The translations under genes and the position numbers were made by a program. Source: Paludibacter propionicigenes (GTDB lineage Bacteria > Bacteroidota > Bacteroidia > Bacteroidales > JAIFNL01). From it: a stretch of 33,176 nucleotides of DNA. How positions within the stretch are numbered: the stretch's first letter is position 1; each line of letters begins with the position of its first letter. The stretch is from the NCBI GenBank assembly GCA_020721325.1, contig DYNA01000030.1, positions 1-33,176 on the forward strand, read 5' to 3'. Below are positions 6,334 to 14,783 of the stretch, one piece after another. The notes under the pieces are model-generated. The model was not told the DNA's origin. It did no database searches and saw only the letters and a program-made list of their open reading frames with translations.

Positions 6334-7674
6334 ATGACTTACAATGAAAGACTAAAGCATGTTTCGGTTTTGGGAGCAGCCGGAAAAATGGGAAGTGGCA
6401 TTTTATTGCTCAATGCTCTGGAAATGACAGATTTAAAAATAAAAACAAAAGCTCAAGCCGGAAATTTTGTGCTCAATGCCATCGATACTTCCGATGAGGC
6501 ACTTGCCAATTTGCTCGCATACATACGCACGATGGCGCAAAAAACTGCCGAAAAAAAGCTCGATTTTTTAAAAGAAAATTGGAAAGAAAAGCCGGATTTT
6601 AAAACCGATAACGATTTTATTAATGAATATGTTTTGCAGGTTTTAGCAACCGTTCACACGACTACTCGCCTTGAAACGGCTTATGATTCGACTCTCATTT
6701 TTGAAGCAATTAGTGAAAACAAAGACCTTAAAGTGCGGATATTCAAGCAAATAGAATTGAGTAACAAAAACAACGCATTGTATTTTACCAACACCTCGTC
6801 CATTCCTATCAACGAGTTGGAAAGTGATGCCAAATTGTATGGTCGCGTGTTGGGTTTTCATTTTTACAACCCGCCCGCAATTCAAAAATTAGTCGAACTC
6901 ATTGTTACGCCCAATACGCTGCCCGATGCCAAACAATTTGCTCTCGATTTGGCTAAAAATATGAAAAAAATTGTAATTGAATCCAACGATTTTGCTGGTT
7001 TTATTGGCAACGGACATTTCATGCGCGATGCTCTTTTTGCAATAAAAAAAGCCGTATTTTTATCAAAAGAAATGCCTTTGCATCAAGCCATTTTTTGTGT
7101 AAACAAAGTTACACACGATTTTTTAATTCGCCCCATGGGAATTTTTCAACTTATTGATTACGTGGGGATTGATGTAGTTCAATTCATTTTAAACGTCATG
7201 CAGCCTTATTTTGAAAACGAAGATTTGCATTCCGATTTGCTTGATGCGCTGATGCAAGAAAACGTTAAAGGCGGACAGTTTGCTGATGGTTCGCAAAAAG
7301 CCGGTTTTTTTACTTACGAAAAAGGAAAAATAATTTCTGTTTATTGCTTATTGCAAAAAAAATACATTCCGATTTCCGAAATTTTAGATAAATCGAATGC
7401 ACTTTTGGGAAATTTGCCCGAAACGTTTGCTCCGTGGAAGGAAATCAACTTTAGCAAACAAAAACACGAACTTTTAGAAAAATATTTTGCCGAGTTGAAT
7501 ACAATGAATACTTTTGCAGCCCGTTTGGCAAAAGAATACAACGAAAATTCGCGTCAAATTGCGCTGAATTTGGTTAAAACCGGAGTTGCAAATTCTGAGC
7601 AAGATGTTAATAATGTGATGCTTACGGGTTTTTATCATGCTTACAATCCCATCAACGATTTTTTGAAAGCATAA
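6334..7674 (+). CDS. 3-hydroxyacyl-CoA dehydrogenase family protein
   Basis: The 446-residue protein carries an N-terminal Rossmann fold with GAAGKMG (14-20), the NAD-binding loop. The active-site region FHFYNPPAIQKLVE has H176 and E188 spaced like the catalytic His-Glu dyad of human HADH (H158/E170). NTSS (153-156) is the conserved substrate-binding stretch. A helical 3HCDH C-terminal domain starts around FAGFIGN. Predicted reaction: NAD-dependent oxidation of 3-hydroxyacyl-CoA to 3-ketoacyl-CoA, in sequence with the enoyl-CoA hydratase at 5467. The chain is longer than the usual 280-320 residue single-domain enzyme; the extra C-terminal 100 or so residues are helical and without a motif I recognise. 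The two genes are probably expressed together. Confidence 0.87.
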   Translation: MTYNERLKHVSVLGAAGKMGSGILLLNALEMTDLKIKTKAQAGNFVLNAIDTSDEALANLLAYIRTMAQKTAEKKLDFLKENWKEKPDFKTDNDFINEYVLQVLATVHTTTRLETAYDSTLIFEAISENKDLKVRIFKQIELSNKNNALYFTNTSSIPINELESDAKLYGRVLGFHFYNPPAIQKLVELIVTPNTLPDAKQFALDLAKNMKKIVIESNDFAGFIGNGHFMRDALFAIKKAVFLSKEMPLHQAIFCVNKVTHDFLIRPMGIFQLIDYVGIDVVQFILNVMQPYFENEDLHSDLLDALMQENVKGGQFADGSQKAGFFTYEKGKIISVYCLLQKKYIPISEILDKSNALLGNLPETFAPWKEINFSKQKHELLEKYFAELNTMNTFAARLAKEYNENSRQIALNLVKTGVANSEQDVNNVMLTGFYHAYNPINDFLKA

Positions 7675-7711
7675 ATTTGGTTTCGACCTCAATTTTCTAA
7701 AAAAAAAAAAA

Positions 7712-8593
7712 ATGACACACAAAGCTGGATTTGTAAATATAGTTGGAAATCCGAATGTTGGAAAATCGACTTTAATGAACGCCTTGGTAGGCGAAAAATT
7801 GTCGATAATTACCTCAAAATCGCAAACTACGCGCCATCGAATTATGGGAATAGTGAGTGGAGAGGATTTTCAAATTGTTTATTCCGACACGCCCGGCGTG
7901 CTGAAGCCCAATTACAAATTGCAAGAATCGATGATGAATTTTGCTCTTTCGGCTTTGCAAGATGCCGATGTACTTATTTATGTTACCGATATTTACGACC
8001 ACAAAGAAAAAAATGAAAGTTTTTTTGAAATGGTTAAAAGTTTGTCTATTCCTGTACTTTTGGTTGTAAATAAAATTGACCAATCTACTCAAGAAGACCT
8101 TGAAAAAATAGTTGAACAATATGCCTTGGAATTGCCAAAAGCCGAAATCATTCCTACTTCGGCACTCAACAAATTCAATATCGATGTTCTTTTCAAACGG
8201 ATAATTCACTATCTTCCTGAAAGTGAGGCTTATTTCCCAAAAGACCAATTGACCGATAAAACCGAGCGTTTTTTTGTTCAAGAAATTATTCGTGAGAAAA
8301 TTTTAACCAATTACGAAAAAGAAATTCCGTATTCGGTTGAAATAGAAGTCGAAGAATTTGTTCACGAAAAAGACTTAATTCGCATTGGCGCGGTTATACA
8401 CGTGGTGCGCGATTCTCAAAAAGGAATTATCATCGGACACAAAGGCGAAAAACTTAAAATTGTTGGTACTCAGTCGCGTAAAGACATTGAAGCTTTTTTA
8501 GGAAAAAAAGTTTTTCTGCAATTGTTTGTAAAAGTTACCAAAGAATGGCGCGACAAGCCCCGCGCTCTGAAAAGTTTTGGTTACAGTGTATAA
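7712..8593 (+). CDS. era: GTPase Era
   Basis: The 293-residue length and domain order match Era, the essential GTPase that binds 16S rRNA and helps 30S subunit maturation. The G domain shows G1 GNPNVGKS (12-19), G3 DTPG, G4 NKID and G5 TSA. The type II KH domain shows GHKGEKLKIVGTQSRKDIEA followed by VKVTKEWR, the RNA-binding end. The start at 7712 directly precedes MTHKAGFVNIVG and follows a 12-A run. It lies 37 bp after the dehydrogenase gene, so it may be read from the same transcript. A strong terminator follows at 8601-8628. Confidence 0.97.
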   Translation: MTHKAGFVNIVGNPNVGKSTLMNALVGEKLSIITSKSQTTRHRIMGIVSGEDFQIVYSDTPGVLKPNYKLQESMMNFALSALQDADVLIYVTDIYDHKEKNESFFEMVKSLSIPVLLVVNKIDQSTQEDLEKIVEQYALELPKAEIIPTSALNKFNIDVLFKRIIHYLPESEAYFPKDQLTDKTERFFVQEIIREKILTNYEKEIPYSVEIEVEEFVHEKDLIRIGAVIHVVRDSQKGIIIGHKGEKLKIVGTQSRKDIEAFLGKKVFLQLFVKVTKEWRDKPRALKSFGYSV

Positions 8594-8600
8594 AAAAAAC

Positions 8601-8628
8601 AAAGGTTTTGTTTCACAACAAAACCTTT
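8601..8628 (+). terminator. Intrinsic terminator after era
   Basis: A perfect 12-bp stem AAAGGTTTTGTT / AACAAAACCTTT with a TCAC loop is followed by TTACTTTTACTT, eight bases past the era stop codon. Confidence 0.88.
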
Positions 8629-8712
8629 TTACTTTTACTTAAAGTCTAAACCATATTCGCATTAATTGTGTTTAAAAAAACAGGAATTTGTTTAAAAAGA
8701 TAGCTTTATATT

Positions 8713-8737
8713 AAAAAAAGTTTTTAAAACTTTTTTT
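8713..8737 (-). terminator. Hairpin after the glycogen-debranching N-domain gene
   Basis: AAAAAAAGTT / AACTTTTTTT form a 10-bp stem with a 5-nt loop, six bases past the minus-strand stop. The symmetrical A and T runs let it act on either strand. The stem is mostly A-T, so confidence is moderate. Confidence 0.5.
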
Positions 8738-8743
8738 AGCTTT

Positions 8744-9589
8744 TTAGCTATTCACATTTTGTCTATAAAACTGTTTATTTTCCTTATATTCAAATGAATA
8801 CATATTTTTTTGCACTTCTTGCCATTTTTCTAAACCTATTGAAATACTGAAGGTTTCATTTTCTTTGAGCGAAACGAGCATTTGACCGGGCATAAATAAA
8901 TCCTCCTTACATTCGCTTGAGGTAAGCTTATCTTCTAAGTATTCAAAATTATAATACCAATCGGAAGTTTCGGTAAAAATAATTTTTTTTGAAAAATGAA
9001 AAAATAATTCCGGATAATCTTTTGATTCGGAAACACTTAACCCATTGTTGGAAAACGCTACTTTAAAATCTTTTGCCGAAGCTTTGTTGAGCGAAAAAAT
9101 ATTTCTAAAAGCCAAAAATGGTTTTATTACCAAATCAATTTCATTGGAACTTTCCAAAAGCGTGTATTTACAAATCAGTTCTGCTTTGTCGGGTTGCAAA
9201 ATAAGTTCTTTTTTAAGCAACACATTGCTCATTGCATAAATATAAGTCAAATGTGGCTCTTGCTTTACCTGAAAAATATATTTCAGACCTTTGGGATAAA
9301 AACTATTTGGATACTGATGAAAGCCAAGTTCATAAAAACAGCCATTATTAATTATAATTTCGTCTAAGTGCGAAAGCAAAACCTGATAAGACTGCGACCT
9401 TTGGCTATCTTTGCATACAAACAATCCGTCTTTTCTACTGGTGTTGCAAGTTGATAAACTTGTTGATAAATAACAATTTTTACTGTTTCTACTTACAAGT
9501 TTGCGTTTGAGAGAGTAATCAGTATCCAAAATTCGCGACATAATTATTTTCATCGTTTCCATTTCTACTTTTTTTATAAAAAAATTCAA
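8744..9589 (-). CDS. Orphan N-terminal domain of an archaeal-type glycogen debranching enzyme
   Basis: The product matches the N-terminal beta-sandwich domain found before the GH133 catalytic domain in amylo-alpha-1,6-glucosidases of Archaea and Bacteroidota. Seen in order: STSLSTCNTSRKDGLFVC (where the family has a CNTRKYHGLLV-like motif), VLLSHLDEIII, YELGFHQYP, YPKGLKYIF, then KPFLAFRNIFSLNKA and DWYYNFEYLEDKL. The full enzyme has about 650 residues. This protein stops at 281, right where the linker to the catalytic (alpha/alpha)6 barrel would begin, and the barrel is not encoded nearby. It may be a stand-alone glycogen-binding or regulatory module, or a remnant. The start is uncertain: 9589 is the longest, and in-frame ATGs at 9562, 9553 and 9541 are alternatives, with homology beginning near MSRILDTDYSLKRK (9541). 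Confidence 0.8.
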   Translation of the reverse strand: MNFFIKKVEMETMKIIMSRILDTDYSLKRKLVSRNSKNCYLSTSLSTCNTSRKDGLFVCKDSQRSQSYQVLLSHLDEIIINNGCFYELGFHQYPNSFYPKGLKYIFQVKQEPHLTYIYAMSNVLLKKELILQPDKAELICKYTLLESSNEIDLVIKPFLAFRNIFSLNKASAKDFKVAFSNNGLSVSESKDYPELFFHFSKKIIFTETSDWYYNFEYLEDKLTSSECKEDLFMPGQMLVSLKENETFSISIGLEKWQEVQKNMYSFEYKENKQFYRQNVNS

Positions 9590-9774
9590 ACCTTTGTGTA
9601 AATCAATAAAATAGAAATAATATCTGTAAAGAATTTATAAATAAATTGTTTTGCATAAACACAGAAACAATTTTTACCAAAAGAATTTCACTTAAACTTT
9701 TTTCAATTAATAAGTGAACGGGACAACCCATAGAGCGTTACAAAATGATAAAAGAACGTAAAAAAAAACTAAAG

Positions 9775-9954
9775 CTATAATTCCCAATCGGTTATGTAAT
9801 TGTAAATTGTTTTATCGTTTTTTTCATAAGCCGTTGTATCTTTTTCATTTTCTTGAGGAGATACACTGTTGTAATCAATTAAAGGCTGATTAAAATCGCC
9901 TACTATTTGATTAATTCTGTCTTGCAAATCTTGAAAAGAAGCATTTGTTTTCAT
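9775..9954 (-). CDS. 59-residue hypothetical protein
   Basis: A complete small frame runs from ATG (9954-9952) to TAG (9777-9775). It encodes MKTNASFQDLQDRINQIVGD, then FNQPLIDYNSVSPQENEKDT and a tail ending ITDWEL. The product is acidic, soluble and helical at the start, with no signal peptide or membrane segment. I recognise no family. Support that it is real: a promoter with exact consensus elements and 20-nt spacing sits 41 bp upstream, the composition is not that of the AT-rich spacer, and no larger gene overlaps on the other strand. It is followed on the same strand, 185 bp on, by the debranching N-domain gene, and it points away from the STAND gene at 10597. Confidence 0.65.
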   Translation of the reverse strand: MKTNASFQDLQDRINQIVGDFNQPLIDYNSVSPQENEKDTTAYEKNDKTIYNYITDWEL

Positions 9955-9994
9955 AATCTAAAATTATTAAAAATATGATTGATTTTCTTGAAAA

Positions 9995-10026
9995 CAAAGT
10001 TACAAACGTTTGCATAAAAAATCAAT
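9995..10026 (-). promoter_or_regulatory. Bacteroidota-type promoter of the 59-residue gene
   Basis: On the minus strand ATTG (10026-10023), a 20-nt spacer and TAACTTTG (10002-9995) match the TTG-N20-TAnnTTTG consensus. The start codon lies about 41 nt downstream of the -7 element. Confidence 0.7.
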
Positions 10027-10042
10027 GTTCATTTTGTTCATT
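10003..10042. promoter_or_regulatory. Palindrome and direct repeat in and upstream of the same promoter: possible operator
   Basis: The perfect 10-bp palindrome CAAACGTTTG (10003-10012) abuts the -7 element inside the promoter spacer. Just upstream of and touching the -33 box two TGTTCATT copies lie in direct repeat, separated by one base (about 10026-10042). Such placement suits a repressor on the palindrome and an activator on the repeat, but function is inferred from position only. Confidence 0.4.
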
Positions 10043-10596
10043 CTATGTATATTTTTTTTACAAAAAATAAAAATTGATAAAATGCAATTATTTTTTTTAT
10101 GAAAATTTATTTTAAAAATCTGATTTTGATTGATTTAACATTTTTTTAGAAATAAATAAAATTTTGTTCACTTCTTTTTAATCTAAATTTTTATTTTTTA
10201 CTTAGTATTATTTTATAAAAAAAAAAATGTAAAAAAACAATTGAAAAGTTATAATATTATTTTTAAAGTAAATTAGTTATTTTTTTTGCAATTTATTTTT
10301 AAAATAATATATTTTTTTGTATTTTTGATAAAAATTAAAAACAAAAATAATAAAATGTTTATCGAATGATAAAACATGTTTTTATTTTAATATTTATAAA
10401 TTCTTAGTCTTTAAAATTCTTTACTTATAAAATACAATTTTTGAAAATAGAGTATTTTTTATTGTATTAAAGTTATATTCAATTTTAAAAGATTTTAGAA
10501 ATAACTTTAAATTTTGTAAATATATTTATTTCAGTGTTTTAAGAGAAAATGGAACAAATTATTCATATTAATTAAGAGTAAAAAAAAGCTATAAAT
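10043..10596. other. Extremely AT-rich spacer upstream of the STAND gene
   Basis: About 550 bases consist mainly of A and T runs, with no protein-like frame on either strand and no RNA gene recognised. A TATTTTTG octamer at 10320-10327 could be a -7 element for the gene at 10597, but it has no properly spaced TTG. Just before the gene an in-frame TAA at 10579-10581 limits how far upstream its start can lie. Confidence 0.6.
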
Positions 10597-13059
10597 GTGA
10601 ATACTACAGAAATAGACCATATTAGTAGATTGAAAGTTCAAGTAGAAGACTTTATTGGCTTTAAGGTAAGGTATGCCAAAAATTGTGATATTTTATCGGA
10701 AATTGTGCTTGAAAAAACCGGACAAACCGTTAGTTCAAGCACTTTGAAGCGTTTTTGGGGCATTATCAAGCGAAAATTTAACCCTTCGCGCTACACTTTA
10801 GATACACTTTCGCGTTTAATTGGTTTTGAAAATTGGGAATCTTTCTGTTTTGAGCACAAAATAATTTCTAAATTCAACAATTTTCACCAAATAAAAGAAA
10901 AATTTTATAACATTTCAAAAGCAAATATTAATTTTTTAAAAAAACAAACACCTTATTTCTTTTTGCGAATTTCAAAACGCGAATTTGCCGTAAAAAAAAT
11001 GTATAAATTTTTAGAAAGTCAAAAAAAAATTACCAGTTTTATTGCACAAGATGGTTTTGGAAAAAGCGAAATTCTAATTAGCCTTGCCGAACATTTTTTT
11101 GTAGGAAAAGAGGCTATTTTTCCAAATGATTTATTTCTTTTTATCAATTTTTCTACCGTAAATTTTGTCGATGATGAAAACTACGATATTTACAATTTGT
11201 TGGCAACTTTTTTTCCCGAATTAAATAAAACGCAGTTGGAAAATGAATTTGCTCAAATGCTTAAAAATAAGCGGTTTGTATTATTTTTTGATAAAATTTG
11301 TAAAATTTATAAAAACGATACAATTTTTCCAAAAATCCTTAAAACCATTTACGATATTTTAATCGGTAAATTTTCTGAATTAAATATTAAAATTGTAGTA
11401 ACTTGCAAATCAAGTGATTGGACTACATTTGAGCGCGAATTTAATCAGTCCGATTACATCAGAAGCAAGTGGTTTGATTTGGATTTTGAAAATCGGAGTA
11501 ATTTCAAAACCAATATTCCGCTTTTAACACGCAACGAAATCATTCAAATCATTCAAACCAACAACAAGTCGCTCAACTACAGCTATATACTCGAAAATAC
11601 AAAACTCTTAGAATTGATTAGTATTCCGTATTTTTTAAACATCTATTTGTCAGTTGTTTCCCAAAACACCAACATTACCGATGAAATTGACCTTTTAAAT
11701 TATTATTTGAAAGAGGAGATTTTTAGTGGATTTTTAGCCAAAGAAAAACTTTCCATTATTGAAAAAATACTCGATTTAACTCATTACGGAAAATCACAAC
11801 AAGATATTGATAAAAATTTATTAAATCTTTCGATAAAAGAAGAAATGGCTTATAATAAATTAGTGCAAGCCGATTTTTTGAACGAGTATGTTTCAGTTAC
11901 CGATTATTTTGAAGTCAAAACACTTGTAAATTTCTCTAACACAATTATTTATCGATTTGTAATTATCAATTCTTGGCTACGAAAATTTCAACTTTCGGTG
12001 CAAACGATTTTCAAAATTCTAAATTTTTATACCGATATAGAAAAACTCCAAAAAAGTTTATTCGTTTGGATAATAAAAATAGCGGCTAAAAAAAATAATG
12101 TAGAAATTTTTAAAAATATTTATCCTATAGTAAACCAGTATTTTATAAAAGGAAATCCACAAAATTTGGAAGAGTCGGTTACCCAAAAACTTTTGCATCG
12201 AATTGGCATTGAACTTCGCAAAAATGAATCCCTTCGCAATAGTTTGATTGATTTTTATATGAACGATGCCTTTGCTAAAGATTTGTATTTCAGGTATTTT
12301 ATCGATTTCGATTATTTAGTAATTTATTATTCAGATGTTTTAGAAAAATTTTCTTTAAAACAGTCAAATAATACCGATTTATTTTTTTCAAACCTTTTTA
12401 TTTTTTGGAAAAATTATTTTTCTAAAAACTACATCAAAGCCAATGAAATTTTAACCATTTTACAAAATAATATTTTAACTAAAAACCATACAATTTTTGA
12501 ATGTTGTTACTTAGCTTGTTATAATATTTTATATTTTGAAGTTAATAATAAATCAGATGATTATAACATTTCAAAACTCTATTCCCTTTTCCATTCCATC
12601 GAAAATTTTGAAAACAAATACCAACGAAATTTAACCTATTTTCTTTTTATAGAAGCCCTAAATTGTAACAATCAACTCGATTTGATGAACGCTTTTTTTA
12701 CTCGTTTTCTTTCAGAAAATAACAGGAATACCTCAAAAAACAAATACTTAACAAGTTTTTTAAACATCTATTTAGCTCGTTTATACATTGCTCAAAATCA
12801 ATTCAATGAGGCTTTTAATTTACTTCATTCCATTGATGCCGGAAAATTTTTGGAAGGAAACAGACTTTTTTGGAAAATTAAATACAATTTGGTTTCGCTC
12901 GAATATTTTGAAAAAAAAGGAAAGAACAAAATGGCACTCAAAATCATTATCGAAACTCAAAAAATAGCCGAAACTCTCCATTTTTACCAAATTATTGATT
13001 TTTGCAAACAAAAAGCACTTAATCAAAACAATTCTGTTTGTTTGCAAAAATTAAATTAA
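10597..13059 (+). CDS. HTH-like domain fused to a STAND NTPase with C-terminal helical repeats
   Basis: The 820-residue protein has three parts. Residues about 15-88 hold a compact helical domain (ILSEIVLEKTGQ, SSSTLKRFWGIIKR, YTLDTLSRLIGFENWESFC) that recurs at the N-terminus of Bacteroidota regulatory and STAND proteins and looks like a helix-turn-helix. Residues about 120-400 form an NTPase: Walker A AQDGFGKS (150-157, K156), Walker B RFVLFFDK (D232), the sensor strand IKIVVTCKSSDW (265-275) and an IPYFLNIYLSV segment like the GxP region of STAND/NACHT proteins. The remainder is all-helical, ending in TPR-like repeats (ARLYIAQNQFNEAFNLL). STAND proteins are ligand-triggered switches used in regulation and in anti-phage immunity. 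The only usable start is GTG 10597, because an in-frame TAA lies at 10579. The gene stands alone with long AT-rich flanks. The effector and ligand are unknown. Confidence 0.75.
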   Translation: MNTTEIDHISRLKVQVEDFIGFKVRYAKNCDILSEIVLEKTGQTVSSSTLKRFWGIIKRKFNPSRYTLDTLSRLIGFENWESFCFEHKIISKFNNFHQIKEKFYNISKANINFLKKQTPYFFLRISKREFAVKKMYKFLESQKKITSFIAQDGFGKSEILISLAEHFFVGKEAIFPNDLFLFINFSTVNFVDDENYDIYNLLATFFPELNKTQLENEFAQMLKNKRFVLFFDKICKIYKNDTIFPKILKTIYDILIGKFSELNIKIVVTCKSSDWTTFEREFNQSDYIRSKWFDLDFENRSNFKTNIPLLTRNEIIQIIQTNNKSLNYSYILENTKLLELISIPYFLNIYLSVVSQNTNITDEIDLLNYYLKEEIFSGFLAKEKLSIIEKILDLTHYGKSQQDIDKNLLNLSIKEEMAYNKLVQADFLNEYVSVTDYFEVKTLVNFSNTIIYRFVIINSWLRKFQLSVQTIFKILNFYTDIEKLQKSLFVWIIKIAAKKNNVEIFKNIYPIVNQYFIKGNPQNLEESVTQKLLHRIGIELRKNESLRNSLIDFYMNDAFAKDLYFRYFIDFDYLVIYYSDVLEKFSLKQSNNTDLFFSNLFIFWKNYFSKNYIKANEILTILQNNILTKNHTIFECCYLACYNILYFEVNNKSDDYNISKLYSLFHSIENFENKYQRNLTYFLFIEALNCNNQLDLMNAFFTRFLSENNRNTSKNKYLTSFLNIYLARLYIAQNQFNEAFNLLHSIDAGKFLEGNRLFWKIKYNLVSLEYFEKKGKNKMALKIIIETQKIAETLHFYQIIDFCKQKALNQNNSVCLQKLN

Positions 13060-13369
13060 CAATTCCGCATTTTCTTTTTCATTGCCAATTGATTAAACAC
13101 TCCTCAATTTATCAATAAAATAAAAAATAAATTTTTCGAGCAATTTTTTTTAATAATTCTTTATATTTCAAACCTTTTTCTTAACTATTTTTAATAAAAA
13201 AAAACTCTATTTTTGCATCAAAATATTTTTTCCATTTTTTTTTAAAAAAATTACATTCCCTACGCAACTTTTTTTACAATGATTGCATCTTTAAAAAAAA
13301 AATAATTTTCAAATAAATATTTAATTGGTAACTATTTTGTAAAATCATAATAATTAAGTTCATACATTT
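13060..13369. other. AT-rich spacer between the STAND gene and the deacetylase
   Basis: Nothing coding is seen. A TATTTTTG octamer followed by C at 13208-13215 could be a -7 promoter element for the gene at 13370 with a leader of about 150 nt; no matching -33 box was found. Confidence 0.45.
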
Positions 13370-14056
13370 ATGTTTATAGTACGTCCACCGGCAATCATTA
13401 CAAAATTTTTGTTTAATTTAACGTGGCGAATTCCATCAACAGATAAAACCATTTATTTGACATTTGATGACGGACCGATACCCGAAACTACACCAAAAAT
13501 TTTGGAAATTTTAGACCAATACAATGCAAAAGCTACTTTCTTTTGCGTTGGTGAAAATGTTGAAAAGAATCCCGACTTATTTATGGAAATAAAAAATAAG
13601 CGTCATTCGGTTGGAAATCACACGTTTAACCATTTAAAAGGTTGGGCAACACCCAATTTTGTTTACTTTAGAAACGTTGAAAGAGCCGATGCACTCATTC
13701 ATTCTTCTTTGTTTAGAGCGCCTTACGGCAAAATTTCTACCACACAAAGAGCTACTTTGAGTAAAAAATACAATATCATTATGTGGGACGTTTTGAGCGG
13801 CGACTACGATACGCGAATTTCTCCTCAGCAATGCCTCCAAAATGTTCTCAAATACACCCGAAAAGGCTCTGTCATTGTGTTTCACGATTCTATTAAAGCA
13901 AAAAAAAATATGCTGTTCGCTTTGCCTAAAGTTTTAGAGCATTTTACTGCTCTGGGATATAAGTTCAAAGCTATTACTACTGAGGTGATTACGCAAAAAG
14001 AACGTTATCGTACTCAACCCGAAACCGAATTTATTCCGGCATATTCCGTTATCTGA
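13370..14056 (+). CDS. Polysaccharide deacetylase (NodB homology domain)
   Basis: The 228-residue protein is a single NodB domain of the carbohydrate esterase 4 family, which removes N-acetyl (or O-acetyl) groups from peptidoglycan, chitooligosaccharides or other surface glycans with a divalent metal. All catalytic motifs are present: TFDDGP (31-36; D33, D34), the metal-binding HTFNH (H84, H88), RAPYG (116-120), WDVLSGDYD (D140) and VFHDS (H172, D173). There is no signal peptide or clear membrane anchor at the start MFIVRPPAIITKFLFNLTWR, although the IITKFLFNLTW stretch is hydrophobic. The gene is monocistronic and ends at a terminator (14119-14145). The substrate cannot be deduced. Confidence 0.92.
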   Translation: MFIVRPPAIITKFLFNLTWRIPSTDKTIYLTFDDGPIPETTPKILEILDQYNAKATFFCVGENVEKNPDLFMEIKNKRHSVGNHTFNHLKGWATPNFVYFRNVERADALIHSSLFRAPYGKISTTQRATLSKKYNIIMWDVLSGDYDTRISPQQCLQNVLKYTRKGSVIVFHDSIKAKKNMLFALPKVLEHFTALGYKFKAITTEVITQKERYRTQPETEFIPAYSVI

Positions 14057-14118
14057 AAACAATAAAATTTTACGATATAAAAACGTCAAAACTACTATTT
14101 TAATATTTCTATTTTTAG

Positions 14119-14145
14119 AAAACCTGTTTGCGATAAACAGGTTTT
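14119..14145 (+). terminator. Intrinsic terminator after the deacetylase gene
   Basis: A perfect 11-bp stem AAAACCTGTTT / AAACAGGTTTT with a 5-nt loop is followed by a T-tract. Confidence 0.9.
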
Positions 14146-14172
14146 TTTTTTTTGAAAAAGAAATTTTTTAAC

Positions 14173-14217
14173 AAAAAAAAAAGTTTATTCAAAAATATTT
14201 TGAATAAACTTTTTTTT
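14173..14217. terminator. Bidirectional terminator between convergent genes
   Basis: AGTTTATTCAAAA (14182-14194) pairs with TTTTGAATAAACT (14198-14210). The stem is extended by A and T runs on either side to about 20 bp. It would terminate both the plus-strand deacetylase transcript and the minus-strand cytochrome operon, whose last gene ends at 14366. Confidence 0.7.
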
Positions 14218-14365
14218 ATAAAATAAAACTAAAACCCGCAAATCATTGTATCAATTTGTAAACCAGTAGTTTATTGAATATTTATTTTTACGTATTTTGC
14301 AAATTGATGCAACAAATCTTAGTTAATTATCGAAAGATTTGCCGATTTTAGGTAACGAATAAAAA

Positions 14366-14749
14366 TTATTTTAAGCTAAGAATATAATCAGCTACCGCAG
14401 CGGCTTCTTCGTCAGAAATAGCAACCGGAACCATTGGAGCTGGATAATTTTCACTTTTTTTACCATTTTTAATATTATCTAAAATGGTTTCTTTAGCAAT
14501 ATTTTTTGCTGCTAAGCCTTTTAAAGCTGGGAAAGCTCCGGCTAAACCTGCACCTTCGGCTTGATGGCAAACTTGGCAATGCGCTTTATAAACCTCCATG
14601 CCTTTAGTAAAATCGGGCTTTGCAGCCATTTCTTCGGTTTGATTTAACGAATCAGCATTGCTTTCTTCTGCATTTTCTGACGAACCGCAAGATATGAATG
14701 CCAATGAAAAGGCAAATGCCATTAAAATAAGTAAAATATTTTTTTTCAT
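14366..14749 (-). CDS. Small lipoprotein c-type cytochrome
   Basis: The 127-residue protein begins with a lipoprotein signal (AFAFSLAFISC, lipidated Cys21), then an acidic linker. A class I cytochrome c domain follows with CQVCH (58-62) for covalent heme and M106 in PAPMVPVA as the likely sixth ligand. Anchored on the periplasmic side of a membrane, it would carry single electrons, plausibly to a terminal oxidase. It is the last gene of the ccoG-ccoH-SafE-like unit, 34 bp after the SafE-like gene, which supports a link to cbb3 oxidase function or maturation. Confidence 0.9.
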   Translation of the reverse strand: MKKNILLILMAFAFSLAFISCGSSENAEESNADSLNQTEEMAAKPDFTKGMEVYKAHCQVCHQAEGAGLAGAFPALKGLAAKNIAKETILDNIKNGKKSENYPAPMVPVAISDEEAAAVADYILSLK

Positions 14750-14783
14750 TTCTAAATAATAATTAAGGGTTATATAAAAAAAA

